Part shown: positions 1 through 11,468 of the stretch, in pieces
Layout of the letters: the number at the start of each line of letters is the position of its first letter
Numbering within the stretch: position 1 is the first letter of the stretch
Assembly: GCA_963575745.1 (NCBI GenBank)
Contig: CAUYUJ010019882.1
Coordinates: forward strand, 1-27,500
Length of the DNA stretch: 27,500 nucleotides
Source of the DNA: Prorocentrum cordatum
Lineage: Eukaryota > Sar > Dinophyceae > Prorocentrales > Prorocentraceae
Direction of reading: 5' to 3'
The notes under the pieces: model-generated
Databases searched by the model: none
What the model saw: the letters and a program-made list of their open reading frames with translations, nothing else
What the model was told of the DNA's origin: nothing
Translations under genes and position numbers: made by a program

Positions 1-830
1 CCTCCTCCTCCTCCTCCTCCTCCTCCTCCTCCTCCTCCTTTTTCGCCTCCGCCTCTTTCTCTCCTCCTGCTCCTGCTGCTCTTCCTCCTCCGCCTCTGCC
101 TCTCGCCTGCCTCCGTCGGGCAGCGCCCCCCTCCCCCCCTCCCACCGAGCCTGGGAACATCACCAGCCTCTGCTCCTCGACCTGGCCACAAGAGATGGAG
201 GACGGGCGGGGAATGCATTCGAAGGGTCGAGGGTAGAGCAAGAGGAGGAGGAGGAGGAGGAGGAGGAGGAGGAGGAGGAGGAGGAGGAGAAGGAGGAGGG
301 GAGGGGGAGGAGGATGAGGGGAGAGGAGGAGGAGGAGGAGGCGGAGGAGGAGGGGAGGAGGAGGAGGGAGGAGGCGGGGGAGGAGGAGGAGGAGGAGGAG
401 GAGGAGGAGGAGGAGGAGGAGGGTCAGGAGGAGGAGGCGGAGGAGGAGCAGGAGGAGGAGGAGGAGCAGGAGGAGGAGGAGGAGGATCAGGAGGAGGAGG
501 AGGAGGAGGAGGAGGAGGAGGAGGAGGAGGATAGAGGAGCGAGATTGGGGGTGAAGGGGGGGAAAGGGGCGGAGAGTGGACTCGAAGGGTCGATGATCGA
601 GGATCGAGGCTCGAGGAGAAGGAGGAGGAGGAGGAGGAGGACGAGGAGGAGGGGATAGAGGATCGAGGTTTGGGGGCCTTTTCTGGGGGGCGCGAGGTCG
701 CGCGGGAGCGGTTGTACAAGGTGGGAACGGGGCGGGGAGTGGATTTGAAGGGTCGAGGATCGAGGATCGAGGCTGGAGGAGGAGTAGGATAGAGGATCGA
801 GGCCGGGGCGCGTTGTGGGGGGAAAGGGGC
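1..830. repeat. (CCT)n / (GGA)n arrays within a larger repeat unit
   Basis: The window opens in a (CCT)n tract (1-39). (GGA)n arrays lie at about 239-300, 311-535 and 615-652. They alternate with a recurring unit containing TCGAAGGGTCGA and GATCGAGGATCGAGGC at about 211-230, 572-614 and 737-778, and with GGATAGAGGATCGAGG joins at about 528, 653 and 788. The GGA arrays are thus part of a longer repeated unit. The Glu-rich and Ser-rich open frames here are products of the trinucleotide and not genes. Confidence 0.85.
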
Positions 831-1255
831 GCCTCTGCCTGGGGGACCTCTGCGGGAGGACTGCCGAGGAAAGGGGCGGTTGCACACGAGGAGACCACTC
901 CTGGTGGGTCTTCGTGGGGAGAGCTGCCAAGCCAGATCGAGAGGCCACTGCGCCAGAGTCGGATGTAAGCTCAGCTTGGACCAGGATTCGAACGGATTGC
1001 GTGGGATAGTGCCAGCCCGGACCCAAGTTTCGACCACGGATGCACCAGCGGCGATGCTGAATCGAATCTCCCAGAAGTTGCATCCCAATCTATTTGATCG
1101 GGACGGTAGAAAGACGCAGACAACTACTCGACGCGAATATCCCCATATGTGCATCTCATACTCCTGGCACGTCTCGCTAAGGGACTCTGTCTGTGAGCTT
1201 CTGTGTGTGAGGGCGACTCCGCGTAGACAACTGGGGCAAGAGCGACGGCGCGAAC
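831..1255. other. Unassigned sequence
   Basis: This is mixed-composition DNA without an obvious repeat. Short open frames on both strands (for example the minus frame ending in poly-Ser at 487) show no recognisable domain. A TTCGAA near 988 recalls a tRNA T-loop, but the flanks do not pair. Confidence 0.5.
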
Positions 1256-2285
1256 GAGGAAGGATATGTCCACTGGAAACTCCCCCTTGGGAGTGCTTAA
1301 AGCAGCGCCTCGCCTGAGACATCCTCACACTCTGCTCCAAAAGCAGAGGATGTTGGGGACAGTCCCCACAAACTAGGCGCGAATCCTGGAGTGGCTGCCC
1401 CCTAAGGTTCCCAAATGTCACGCCTGCTATGTGGCGGAGAGCAGTGGACCACCAGAAAAATCTGAGCGCGTCTGAATGAGAAAGAATGTGTCGGAGTGCT
1501 AGAGTCTGACTGTGTATGAGTGAGAGTGCGTCTGAGGTAAATTCCCCGAGTGGGTCTGAATGAAGCTGAGTCTGGGAGAATCTGGAGGAGGAACTGCTGT
1601 GGCTGAGTCTTCGTGCGGAAGAGTGAGTCTGTGATGACCAGTGCCCCGCCTGAGACATCCTCACCATCTGATTTGAACGCAGACGAGTCTGTCCACCGAA
1701 ACATGCAAGCCACCGGAGACATCCCCACACATTGGGCACGAACGGGGAAATGCGATACCCCTTGGCACCCCCGCCTTGTGGTGCTGAAACAAGCGCCTCG
1801 CTTGAGACATCCTCAAAGCCTGCTCCGAAAGTAGGGGATGCTGGCCACCAATACAAACAAACCGCCCGAGGGACATCCCCACAACCGGGGCGCGAAGGGG
1901 CCCGTGATATACCTCCTGGCACCCCTCTTAGAGGTGCTGGAACCAGCGCCTCGCCCTAGGCATCCTCACCATATGCTCTGAGCGCAAGCGAGTCTTGCCA
2001 CCGAAACAAGCAAAAAGCCTGAGACATCCCCACAATCTGAGCGCTCACGGGGAAGTGATACACCCCCAGGCGGCTCTCCCTTGGGCGTGCTGAAACCAGC
2101 GCCTCGCCTGAGATATCCTCACACTTTGCTCTGAGAGCAGACGAGCCTGGCGACCAAAACGAACAAACCGCCTGAGATATCCCCACGATCTGGGCGAGAA
2201 CGGGCTCTTGATATACCCCGTGGCGGCTCCCCTTGGGATCGCTGAAACCAGCGCCTCGCCCCTGACATCCTTGCACCCTGGGTGC
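1256..2285. repeat. ~150-bp satellite, at least five monomers
   Basis: The anchor GCGCCTCGCCTGAGACATCC (with variants) recurs near 1304, 1647, 1794, 1947, 2099 and 2250, giving periods of about 147-153 bp after 1647. Each monomer also carries CCTTGGG..TGCTGAAACCAGC before the anchor and a second GAGACATCCCCAC half-repeat about 75 bp later, suggesting a dimer of ~75-bp halves. The first monomer is separated from the rest by diverged TCTGAG-type sequence at about 1390-1640. No coding function is seen. Confidence 0.85.
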
Positions 2286-2650
2286 GAACGAGGGTCTGAG
2301 TGTGAGAGCGTCTGAGTGTGAGTGGGTGTAAGTGAGTCTGAGTGTGTGTGTGTGTCTGAATATGAATGACCCTGAGTGTGCGTAAAACTGAGTGTGAGTG
2401 AATATGATCATGAGTGAGTCTGAGTGTGAGTGAGTCTGAGCGGGTGTGAGTCTGAGCCAGTGTGGGTGTGTCTGAGTATGAGCGAGTATGAGTATGGGTG
2501 GGTCTGAGTGTTAGTGAGTCTGAGTGTGAGTGAATCTGAGTATGAGTGAGTCTCAGTCTGAGTGAGTCTGTGTGTGTGTCTGAGTATGGGTGAGTCTGAG
2601 CGCTGGTGAGTCTGAGAATGAGTGAGTCTGAGTCTGAGTGTGAGAGTGGA
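2286..2650. repeat. TGAGTCTGAGTG-type minisatellite
   Basis: Imperfect copies of GAGTCT and GAGTGT hexamers (about a 12-bp unit, TGAGTCTGAGTG) run through the interval. Looser copies are also seen at 1465-1640, inside the neighbouring satellite. The minus-strand TLRLTHTQ-type frame is simply the repeat translated. Confidence 0.9.
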
Positions 2651-2815
2651 AGAGGAGGAGGAGGAGAGGGAGGATGCGAGGAAGAGAGACGTCAAAACAT
2701 TCCCCGAGACGTACCCAGCCCCTTCTAAACGCGAATCGACCAGTTAACAGAACGCTCCATACAAACGAAAGGCTGTAAGAACACTCTACTTCGCTGGATC
2801 CCCCAAGAACTCACG

Positions 2816-4300
2816 ACAATTGCAACAATTGTGCACTGCGCACCCCCCCGAGGAACCGCGAGGTCCCGGCTCGGTCTGCGTGCTCCCCCACTCCGCTGGG
2901 CCTCCCACGAGCCCACGAAGATGGCGACAATTGCGCAGTTCGCATCCCCCGGGGAGCTGCGAGGTCTCGGGTACTCCGCTACTCCGCCGTGCCCCCAAAG
3001 GAGCCAGCGAAAATAGCGACAATTGCGCAGTTCGCAAGCACCGAAAGACCTGCGAGGTCTCGGCTGGCTCCGCTACTCCGCCGTGCCTTCCACGAGCCCA
3101 CGAAAGAAGCGACAATTGCTCAATTCGCAACCCGGCAAGGAGCTGCGAGGTCTCGGGTACTCCGCCACTCCGCTGTGCCTCCCAGGAGCCCACGACAGTG
3201 GTAACAATTGCGCAGTTTGCAGCCCAGGGAGCCCGCAAAAGAGGCGCCGATTGCGCAGTTCGCAACCACCCAAAAAGCTGCAAGATCTTGACTGAGTCCG
3301 CGTACTCCGCTACTCCGCCGTGCTGCAGCGCAAGCGAATAGTTGTGTGAACGCTCCAACACATGAACGCAACACGATAACCAACACACGAGGGTTGGGGT
3401 ACGCATGACGAGAACATTGTTTCGAAGCGAAACGACGGACCAGATCGCTAGACTTGTACGACCAAGGCTGCCCTTCTCTCAGCCGTGCCTCCCAGGAGCC
3501 CACGGCCGTGGCGACAGGTGCGCCGTTCGTAGCCTCCTGGGAAGCTGTGAGGTCTCGGCGGGGTCCGCGTGGCCCCGGACTCCGCTGGACCTCCCAGGAG
3601 ACCTCGAAAGTGGCGACAGCTGCGCAGCTCGGAGCCACCCAGGCAGCATCCCAAATGATTATGCGCCCGCGTGGCCCCCGACCCCGCTGGACTTCCAAGG
3701 AGTCCACGAAAACGGTGGCAACTGTGCAGTTCGCAGCCTCCTGGGGGGGCAGCGAGGTCTCAAGTAGGTTCGCGTGGCCCCCGACACCACTGGGCCTCTC
3801 AGGAGCCCTCGAGAGTGGCGACGGTTGCGCAGTTCGCAGCCACCCTGGGAGCAGCGAAGTCTCGTCTGGTTGCGCGTGGCCCCCGACTCCTATGGGCCTC
3901 CCAGGAGCCAGCGAAAATAGCGCCAATGGCGACATTTGCAATCACCCAAGAAGCTGCGCGATCCCGTCTGGATGCCCTTACCCCACTACTCCGCCCTGCC
4001 CCCCAGGAGCCCACGAAAGTGGCGACAATTCCGCAGCTCGTAACCACCCAGGGAGCTGCAACGTTTCGCCTGGGTCCGCTACTCCGCCGTGCAACCCAGG
4101 AGCTCACGAAAATGGCGACAATTGCGCAGTTCGCAGCCACCCATGGAGCTGCGAGGTCTCAGGCACTCCCTTTCTCCGCCGTGCCTCCCGGTAGCCCACG
4201 AAAGCAGTGACACTCGCACAAATCGCAACCACGCAGGAAGCTGCGAGGTCCCGCCCGGATGCGCGTACTCTGCTGCCCTGCCGTGCCTCCCAGGAGCCCG
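2816..4300. repeat. 92/103-bp satellite, about 14 monomers in two size classes
   Basis: The anchor GCGACAATTGCGCAGTTCGCA-like motif recurs near 2924, 3016, 3109, 3201, 3244, 3511, 3613, 3716, 3818, 3929, 4022, 4115 and 4207, with a degenerate copy near 2816. Spacing is 92-93 bp at both ends of the array and 102-103 bp in the middle, where monomers carry an extra CGTGGCCCCCG-type segment. A non-repeat stretch at about 3325-3480 interrupts it. Each monomer contains GAGGTCTCG, CTCCGC and CCCAGGAGCCCACGA. Many frames stay open because the monomer has few stops. Confidence 0.9.
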
Positions 4301-5500
4301 CGAAGAAGTGAAAGGAGGAAGAGGTATAGGGCAGGAGGGAGGCAACAGGAAGCAAACAGCAGAGAGTAGGAGGCAGGAAGGAGGAGGAAGGGGGGCGGGA
4401 GGAGTTGTGCGACTGTAGTGCTCCATTGGAACCGAATACCCAAGAACGGAAGGGTGGGAATAGCAAGAAACCCATCCCAAGATATGGGGACCAATAGTCC
4501 TCACGGCCTCAAGAGTGCGCCGGGTGCTGCTTGCATTCTGCGTCGCACCTGCCAGGGCATCTTAATCCAAGGGACGGGTCGGACGGAGCGAAGGAGGGAG
4601 CTGAGTTGGCATTTTTCTCACCTCACCCCACCTCACCCCCGCATCCACCCCCTCCTCCCACCTCATAGTCCTCCTTATCCCTTCGAAGCCGCCATCTAAG
4701 CCTGTGTCACCTGCGCTGGCTTGCCATGAAACGTCATCATTATCTTTGGAAACGCTTGTCTTTCTTTAACCGTGCTCTTAGGAAGCAGGCCAATACTTCA
4801 AACACGTACCTTCTTCTCTCATGCACTGCCTTTTGGGGGATATATAAAAATTCTGTCGGATGGAAGGTGCTGATGTTCGAGGCCAGCTGGGCACCACCCA
4901 CACTAGAGAATCGCGCAGAAGGACATGAGAAGGTCAAATGATGAAGACTTGCATCATTGAACGACCAATCGAAACTGGCAAGCCGGCGACACTACACTGT
5001 AAGCAAGAACTGTTGTTCTCTTTGCCTCGTCAATGTACGCATGATCGCATCCCCTCGCTCAGAGATTCCACGGGAATTCGGCTTCGACTAATTCATGCCC
5101 GCATGGCAGGCGGCGGCGACCGCCATCTCCATCGGAGAGGGCTCCTCCTCCTCCTCGGTGCCAGTGCGTGCACCAACACCTGGCAATTCTGGGCCACTCA
5201 TAAGCAATCTCTTGGATGCGGGATTCCCTGCCTTCCGTCCAGCATGTATATCGACGAACACTGGACCTAATCGAAGACACAATTTAGGCATCGCGCTGCG
5301 AAGCCTTCAAGACAACTCATCAAAACAAATTGATGCCGCTTGGACCTGGATGATGAGTATCCGCCACCGTGCCGCTGGGCACGGAATGGGCGTGTCCTCA
5401 GGTCCTTCCACGACCCCTCTGAGCCTCAGTCGTTATACCTGAGGCCCCCTTAACGGGCTCGGAGACACTCGGGCCAAAGCTTCCGGGGCGGTCCGCGTCG
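4301..5500. other. Unassigned sequence with a short CCTCACCC tract
   Basis: A purine-rich AGGAGG stretch lies at about 4310-4400 and a CCTCACCCC/CCACCTC tract at about 4618-4665. The remainder is non-repetitive and somewhat less GC-rich. Small open frames such as 4726-4941 (71 aa, plus) and 5095-5442 (115 aa, plus) have no recognisable domain, so they are not called as genes. Confidence 0.5.
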
Positions 5501-7625
5501 GTTCGCGGTCCCCCCGCGTCTAGTCGCGTGACGGATTCGGACCCAAGAGGGCCCCAAGACGGGCCAAGAGGGCGCCAAGAAGCTCCGAGACGGTCCAAGG
5601 AGGCTCCGGGTCGCCGTGCGATCGCTCCACGACGCTCAAGATGGCCCTCAGACGGCCCAAGCGGCCTCCAAGACTCCCAAAGAGGCCTCCAAGAGGCCAC
5701 CCAAGAGGGCCCCAAGGGGGCACAATTATTGATGTTGCTTAGGTGTTTGAAAAAATGTGGCGTTCTTGCCATCTTCTGCTCCCCGACGCTCCCAGACGGC
5801 CCTAGAGGCCCCGAGACCGTCCAAAGACGACCCAAGAGGCCTCCAAGAGGGCTCCAAGAGGGCCCCCAAACGGACCAAGAGGGCATCAAGACAGCCCAAG
5901 AGGCGCCCAAAACGGCGCAAAAGGGATCAAAGACGGCCCCCAAATGAATCCCAAAGAAAGAACGCGAACCGAAGATCCAAGCCTTCAGCACCAAGAGGCC
6001 CCAGGAGGCCCCGAGAAGCGCCTAGGAGGCTCCAAGAGGCCCCTAAAAGGTCCCCAAACGGGCCCCAAGAGGCGTCCGAACTGCCTCCAAGAGGCCCACG
6101 AGAAGCCTCCCACGAACATCCAAAAGGCTTCATCCCCACAACCCAGGCACGCTGGCGGGATGGGCCAAAGGCCATTCGATCCGCCGCCCCCTTTTGATTT
6201 ATCAAAGGGGTGCCTGGCGTGCTGGACCCTCTCGGTTTTGGTTTTGGCTCTTTTTCCAAAAGAACTCCCCCTGGGGTTCGGCCTGTCCCACCGGCCACCC
6301 GGAAAGGATCTCAAGGAGCTCAATCCGGAAAAACATCCTCCAAGATGGTTCAAGATGGCCTCCAAGATGGCCACGTTGGCCCAAGATGACCTCCAAGATG
6401 GCCCAAGATGGCCTCCAAATCCGCCCAAGATGGTCCAAAACGGCCTCCAAGACGGCCCAAGAGAGTCCAAGATACCTCCAAGGTCGCCCAAGAAGCCTCC
6501 AAGACGGCCCAAGACGACCCAAGAGGCCTCCAAGAGCAGGAGGGCCCGAAGAGGCCAAAATCATAGATTTTCCTTAGGTTGTTGAAGGATTTTGGCATTT
6601 GCTTCTTCTCGGCATTCCGACGGCTCAAGACGGCCCAAGAGGCCCCCAAGAACGCCCAAGAGGCCCCCAAGAGGGCCCCATGACGGCCCAAGTGGCCTCC
6701 AAGACGGCCCCAAGAGGGCCTCAAGGCGGCCCAAGAGGCCTCCAACACGTCCAAGATGGCCTCCAATACACCCAAGATGGCCTCCAAGAGGGCCCCGAGG
6801 CGCCCCAAGAGGGCCCCAAGTCGGCCCAGAAGGCCCACAAGACGGCTCCCGACGGCGTGAGACGTGCCAGGAACCCACCAAGATAGCCGAAGTTGGCTCG
6901 AACCTGGCCCAAGACGGCCCAAGAGGCTCCCAAGAGGCCAAAAACATTGATTGTCCTATGGTTTTTGACGGATTTTGACATTTGCTTCTTTTCGGCATTC
7001 CGCCGGCCCGAGACGGCCAAGAGCCCCCAAAGATCGCCAAGAGATCGCCCAAGAGGCCTCCAAGATGGCCCCAGAACGGCCCAAGAGGGCCCCAAGACGG
7101 CCCCAAGAGGCCCCCAAGACGGCACAGGAGGCCTTTAAGACGCCCAAGATGGCCTCCAAGACGGCCCTGGAGCATTCCAAGAGGGCCCCAAGTCGGCCCA
7201 TAGAGGCCCCCCAAACGGCTTCCGACGGCGTCAGACGGACCAGGAGCCCACCAAGACGGCCGAACATGGCCCTAAGATGGCCCAAGACGGCCCAAGAGGC
7301 CTCCAAGAGGGTCTCCAGAAAGGCGTGAAAAGACCCGAATCATGATTTCTCATGAGTTTTGGCAGGATTGTGGCATTTGCTTTATTTCGGCCTTCCGACG
7401 GCCCGAGACGGCCCAAATGCCCCCAAAGATCGCCCAAGAAGCCCAAGACACGGCCCCAAGAGGCCCTCAAGACGGCCCAGGAGGTCTCCAAGACGCTCAA
7501 GATGGCCTCCAAGACGGCCCAAGAGCCCTCCAAGACGTCCTCCAAGAAGGCCCGAAAGGGTCGAAATAGCCTCCAGACGGCCAAGATGACCTTCAAGATG
7601 CCCACGTGTTCCCGAAGGCTTTCCA
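5500..7625. repeat. GCCCAAGACGG-type repeat block with ~390-bp higher-order units
   Basis: Degenerate 9-12-bp units (GCCCAAGACG, GCCCAAGAG, GCCTCCAAGACG) fill the block. An AT-richer spacer, GGATTTTGGCATTTGCTTC followed by TCGGCATTCCGACGG, returns at about 6594, 6977 and 7372 (383 and 395 bp apart), with a more diverged copy near 5759. A second shared segment with CCGACGGCGT and CCCACCAAGA appears near 6845 and 7217. Both strands are open for long distances (Gly-Pro-Gln-rich on plus, Leu-Gly-rich on minus) because the unit lacks stops. Unit length is not a multiple of three, so a collagen-like protein is unlikely. Confidence 0.88.
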
Positions 7626-9340
7626 AACATATTCGGGGAACACATGGTCCGATAGCTTGGCAGGTCTGGCCTCAACGTTCGGCCACATAGGTGCTTCCAA
7701 GAAGGCAGGGGGCGGCGGTGATTCGGCGTAGGCGTCTTAGATATGACGAGCTTGAGCCTAACATTGGTCTGGTTCCACATGATACAGACTCAAAGAGCAA
7801 GACTGCGCGGTGCCCGAATTGGGCTTCACCGTCCCGCCTCTACCGTGAGACGTACGTATACACGGCTCCGAGGCACGGAAAACCGAAATCACGCTCAAAT
7901 AAAAACGGTCTCGGAATGCATTGGAATATGAGCCTCGTGGTTCCCAAACTCGCACGTCTCTGAAAGAAAAAAACGATTGGCAAAAACATCCACACCAAAT
8001 GTATTCCTACTCCCAAACAGCAAGTTCAACGTTTTCTTATTCGGCGTTTCGACATTGGGCGGAAGCGGGGGGGGGAGAGGGGGTGTCTGGCTCCGGACCT
8101 CTGCTTGATGCGACTGTTTGCAACAGTGCGTCCTATGGGGGAGACTCCGTCTGCTCGAAACAGGCGCCAAAAACAGCCAAGATCTACTCTATTGGGGGGG
8201 AGGGGATCGGGGGGTGCGAGGGCTCGCGCCGATCGGTAAAATAATGAATAAGAAACCGATCACAAAATGATTATGTAAAACGGCCTGTTTGCCAGCACGT
8301 TTTCAACCTGAAGTGCAGCGCAAGCATGCAAACACAGATGTGCGACATGGACTTCACGCTGTCTCGGAATTTGTATTGGTAGGTGTTCGTTCTAGTCTCT
8401 CGTCCTCGCCGTCGCCGTGGCGATTAACGCATACCTGTGGTATGACTCCCTGGATTGGGTCAGCATTGGGAGAGGGCCGCTATTACGATTAATGCTTAAT
8501 GCGCGTCAGACAGAACACACAACGAAAAGAGGAACTGACAGGCAAGGAGATCCCGAGCACAATCTGGAAAGCTCGTCCCTCACGAGGGCAGCAGCAAGGA
8601 GCGTAGGACATGTCTGGCTGCGTGCCACGTAACGGGCAAGACTTCGCCGGGGAAACATAACTGGTGCTCTTCGCCATCATTGATCGGAGGGGAAGGCGGC
8701 AAGGATACAGGGGAGGAGAGGAGGGAAGCGAACGGTCTCCATGCAGCTTGCTGCCTCGCGCCCAGCAAGGTCGCAGCGGAAGGTGCTTCTGGAAGACGTG
8801 CGCTGGGCATGACGAGCCAGAACGATTCCCAAACACGAGGTCCATCCGCCTGCAAGCGCGCGTAAGAAGGGACAAACAGATAATGCCAACGATGACGCTT
8901 GCTCGCAATGTGCGCAAACGCATCACGCCCCACTCCAACGATTGAACACAGCACGAATGCCATAGCATGCACACCCGCACTCACCATCTCGTAGCATATA
9001 CAGCAAGTTCGTGTCGTGCCGACTTCGGCGTTAGTTTCCGACATCGCGAGGATCCTTCAACCTTGAACGATCGGCCGGTTCCGAAACATCAACTCGTTCC
9101 ACATCAAACGATTCTGGGTCGCCCGCGGCGTTCAACGCTGAACGCTGGCGGCGGGGTTGGCGCAGGTCGACACGACACGAACCTTCCTTATCTGTGCTGT
9201 CTTTCTCACACAGCGGGTATTATTTGTAAGGCAGGCTGCCAAATACGCCGTCCCATTACCCGGATCGAGCTTGCCTGCCACAGAACCTTGATCTGCTGAC
9301 ACGGCAACTGATACACTTAATGTTTATATCGGGCGCGGTC
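7626..9340. other. Unassigned, mostly non-repetitive sequence
   Basis: No tandem repeat, RNA gene or conserved domain is visible. The best open frames are minus-strand 8580-9044 (154 aa) and 8489-8980 (163 aa); they overlap each other in different frames and look like chance. A G-run lies at about 8065-8085. Intron-split or degenerate coding sequence cannot be excluded by eye. Confidence 0.45.
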
Positions 9341-9490
9341 GTCTGCCAGCTTGCAAATCAATACCTCGCATTCTTTTATTTGCAATATTGCAACCTTGCA
9401 AGATTGCCAATAAAAATATATTTTATTGGCGACCATTCGCAACATTTGAATGTTTGAACACATGCTATTTGCAATCTTGCATGCAAGCTT
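9341..9490. repeat. AT-rich island with TTGCAA palindromes and a perfect hairpin
   Basis: Several TTGCAA (self-complementary) or near copies occur between about 9350 and 9480. A perfect inverted repeat lies at 9406-9430: arms GCCAATAAAA and TTTTATTGGC around ATATA. The island is clearly more AT-rich than its flanks. It could be a structured relic of a mobile element or a base-unpairing region. Confidence 0.75.
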
Positions 9491-10520
9491 CCAGTTCTCA
9501 GCTGGATCTCACGCCTCATGCCGACCAACTGCACTCTCCAGCAACTGACTTCCGCCAATGATCCGCAGGCGCAAGGCTGTCTACACCAACGCATACGTAC
9601 ACCTCCAGCTCATAGCCCGTCTAACGGGGTCCGCTTGGAAGGATTACAGCCGCTCCCGCCCGTGTGTTTTCCTGCGTGGCATTCATGGCGTCAACGTGGT
9701 CTTACCACACCACCTGCCGCTGCTCTGTGCTGCGGGTCCACGTGCAATTATTACATGCTGCTTACAGAAGCAAGAGCAAACATCCCTGTTACGCGAAAGG
9801 CCTCCAGATGGGCCCGAGGCGATGCAACGTTGGCCCCCCACAATGCCGATACGATCCAAATATGATCTCAAGAACCCCAAGACGATCCCAAGATGACAAC
9901 TTTCATGGATGCCCACGGGACTACTGATGCGATGGGAAACCTATGCTTGACGTTTGGATTTATGGCTGGCCATACTGGTAAAAAAAAGGATCATGGTGAC
10001 GACAAGGCGGCGGATGACGGGGATGACAGCGTGGATGACGGGGAGGGCAGCTAGAGGAGCAGGAGGACAACGAGTGGGAAAAAACGCAGAAGGACGAAGA
10101 GGAAGAGATGGAGGAGGACGAGCACGAGGAGGAACGAAGCGGAGGAGGAGACGGAGGAGGAAGAAGGAGGACGGCAAGGCGCCCGCGCAACAGGACGTCG
10201 AAGAAGGGGGCGGTCCTCGTGATCTTTTGAGGCTACCCTGGGGGCTGTTGGGGCCGTCTGGGGCTATCTTGGGGCATCCTGACGGCCCAAGAGGCCCCCA
10301 AAACGGCGCACGGGGACCCCCAGAGAGCCACGAGGCGGCCCCGAGAGGCCCACAAGACGGCTTCCGAAGGGGCCGGATGGCGCAAGAGCGCCCATCGACG
10401 GTCCACGAGGCCTCCCAAGGGCCCCGAGAGAACTAGAAGAGGCCCCCCAAGGGGCCCCAAGGGGCCGGCCCCCAAGAAGCCCCCAGGAGGCCGGCCCCAA
10501 GAGACCACCAAGACACCCGC
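9491..10520. other. Unassigned sequence with GA-rich tract and GCCCAAGA repeat fragments
   Basis: A GACGGGGATGAC / GGAGGACGAG-rich tract lies at about 9990-10180. Short pieces like the 5.5-7.6-kb repeat appear at about 9868-9895 (CAAGACGATCCCAAGATGAC) and about 10230-10510 (GACGGCCCAAGAGGCCCCC). Plus-strand frames at 9518-9865 and 9954-10436 have no recognisable domain. Confidence 0.55.
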
Positions 10521-11468
10521 GGAATGGTACACGAATGGCGCTCTGTTGCCATGCTCATCGGAACTTGAGCTTGGCGTCCCCTTGTGCTGACGCGCGGTGA
10601 ATGCCCCTTGCCCTCTTGGACACTCGCACGCTCGTCCCGGCGCTGAAACGGTGGGGGCGCATCCTCCCCCCGTGGCACCGGCAACTCCCCGGGGCGGGCA
10701 GAACGACGCGGCAGACGAGCAGGGCAAACTACTCGACGCCCAGTGTTTACGTGCTCCAGACGCTCACCCCGCGAAGCGAGAGGGATCCACGTCCGGAAAG
10801 GCCGTGTTGCAAGAGGCAGGTCGCGGAGCAGAGCGGAAACCTTGATGCAACGTATCCCGCACATCCAATTCCTGCATAACTTCTACACATCACACTCGAT
10901 TGTCTAACTCCATACTATGATATCATCCCCCCTAACACCACCACCAAAATAATTATTGACCTTCATGTTGTGTTGAATGGTGCTCGTGTCCTCGCCTGCT
11001 CGGCCTTGGTTCTTGGCAACCCACGACGACCCGCGAGGCCGCCCCGCCCGACACCGGCCGAAAGGCTTCCCCGATGGGGGGCCCGGAGACGGCCCAGGCG
11101 AGCCCAAGACGGCCCAAGAGGAACCCCCATGACGGCAGCACGAACCTTCCAGTGGGCCCCAAGAGAGGTCCCCACAATACCCGCCACCTTCCCTCAGATA
11201 TCCCCAAAGTGCGATGCGATGCGACCACCGTTGCGGACAGCGTCCGGGCCTGGAGCAGACCAGGTGGGTGAGGCCATGGCCTCTAGGATCTGAGGTCTGG
11301 ATTCATGCAATGTGAGACATGAAACAATTAGGAGGAGAGGGGGAGGAGGAGGAAAACAAAGTCCTTGGTGTCGGTGCCAGAGGAGCCCCCAGAGGGCAGC
11401 AACAGGCACTCCAGAGCCCTCGAAGGGCCCCGAACAGGCCGCCCCCGAGGCCCCCAAGAGGGCCTGGT
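10521..11468. other. Unassigned sequence
   Basis: This is mostly unique DNA. A small AT-rich patch lies at about 10880-10980. A short GCCCAAGACGG-type fragment sits at about 11085-11135. No open frame has a recognisable domain. Confidence 0.5.

Noticed and set aside
314-658. Glu-rich and Ser-rich open frames
   Set aside because: Direct translation of (GGA)n; the same kind of frame occurs over every GGA/TCC array.
960-1050. tRNA, from a TTCGAA T-loop-like motif
   Set aside because: The flanking five-base stems do not pair and no acceptor or anticodon arm is found.
2816-4300. CRISPR array
   Set aside because: Monomers are 92-103 bp and similar along their length, with no short constant repeat plus unique spacers and no cas genes; the genome is eukaryotic.
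7749-7770. Second spliced-leader relic (CTTGAGCC)
   Set aside because: Only eight bases agree with the leader; the rest diverges. A TTTTGGCTC near 6240 fails likewise.
5398-7780. Many long Gly-Pro-Gln, Arg-Pro-Lys and Leu-Gly frames on both strands, suggesting a collagen-like protein
   Set aside because: Repeat units of 9-12 bp lack stops in several frames at once; no single frame persists and no unit fixed at a multiple of three.
8489-9044. Two minus-strand frames of 154 and 163 aa as genes
   Set aside because: They overlap in different frames, show no recognisable motif, and similar lengths arise by chance in GC-rich DNA.
9518-9896. Plus-strand frames of 115 and 112 aa
   Set aside because: No domain, overlapping frames, and no conserved context.
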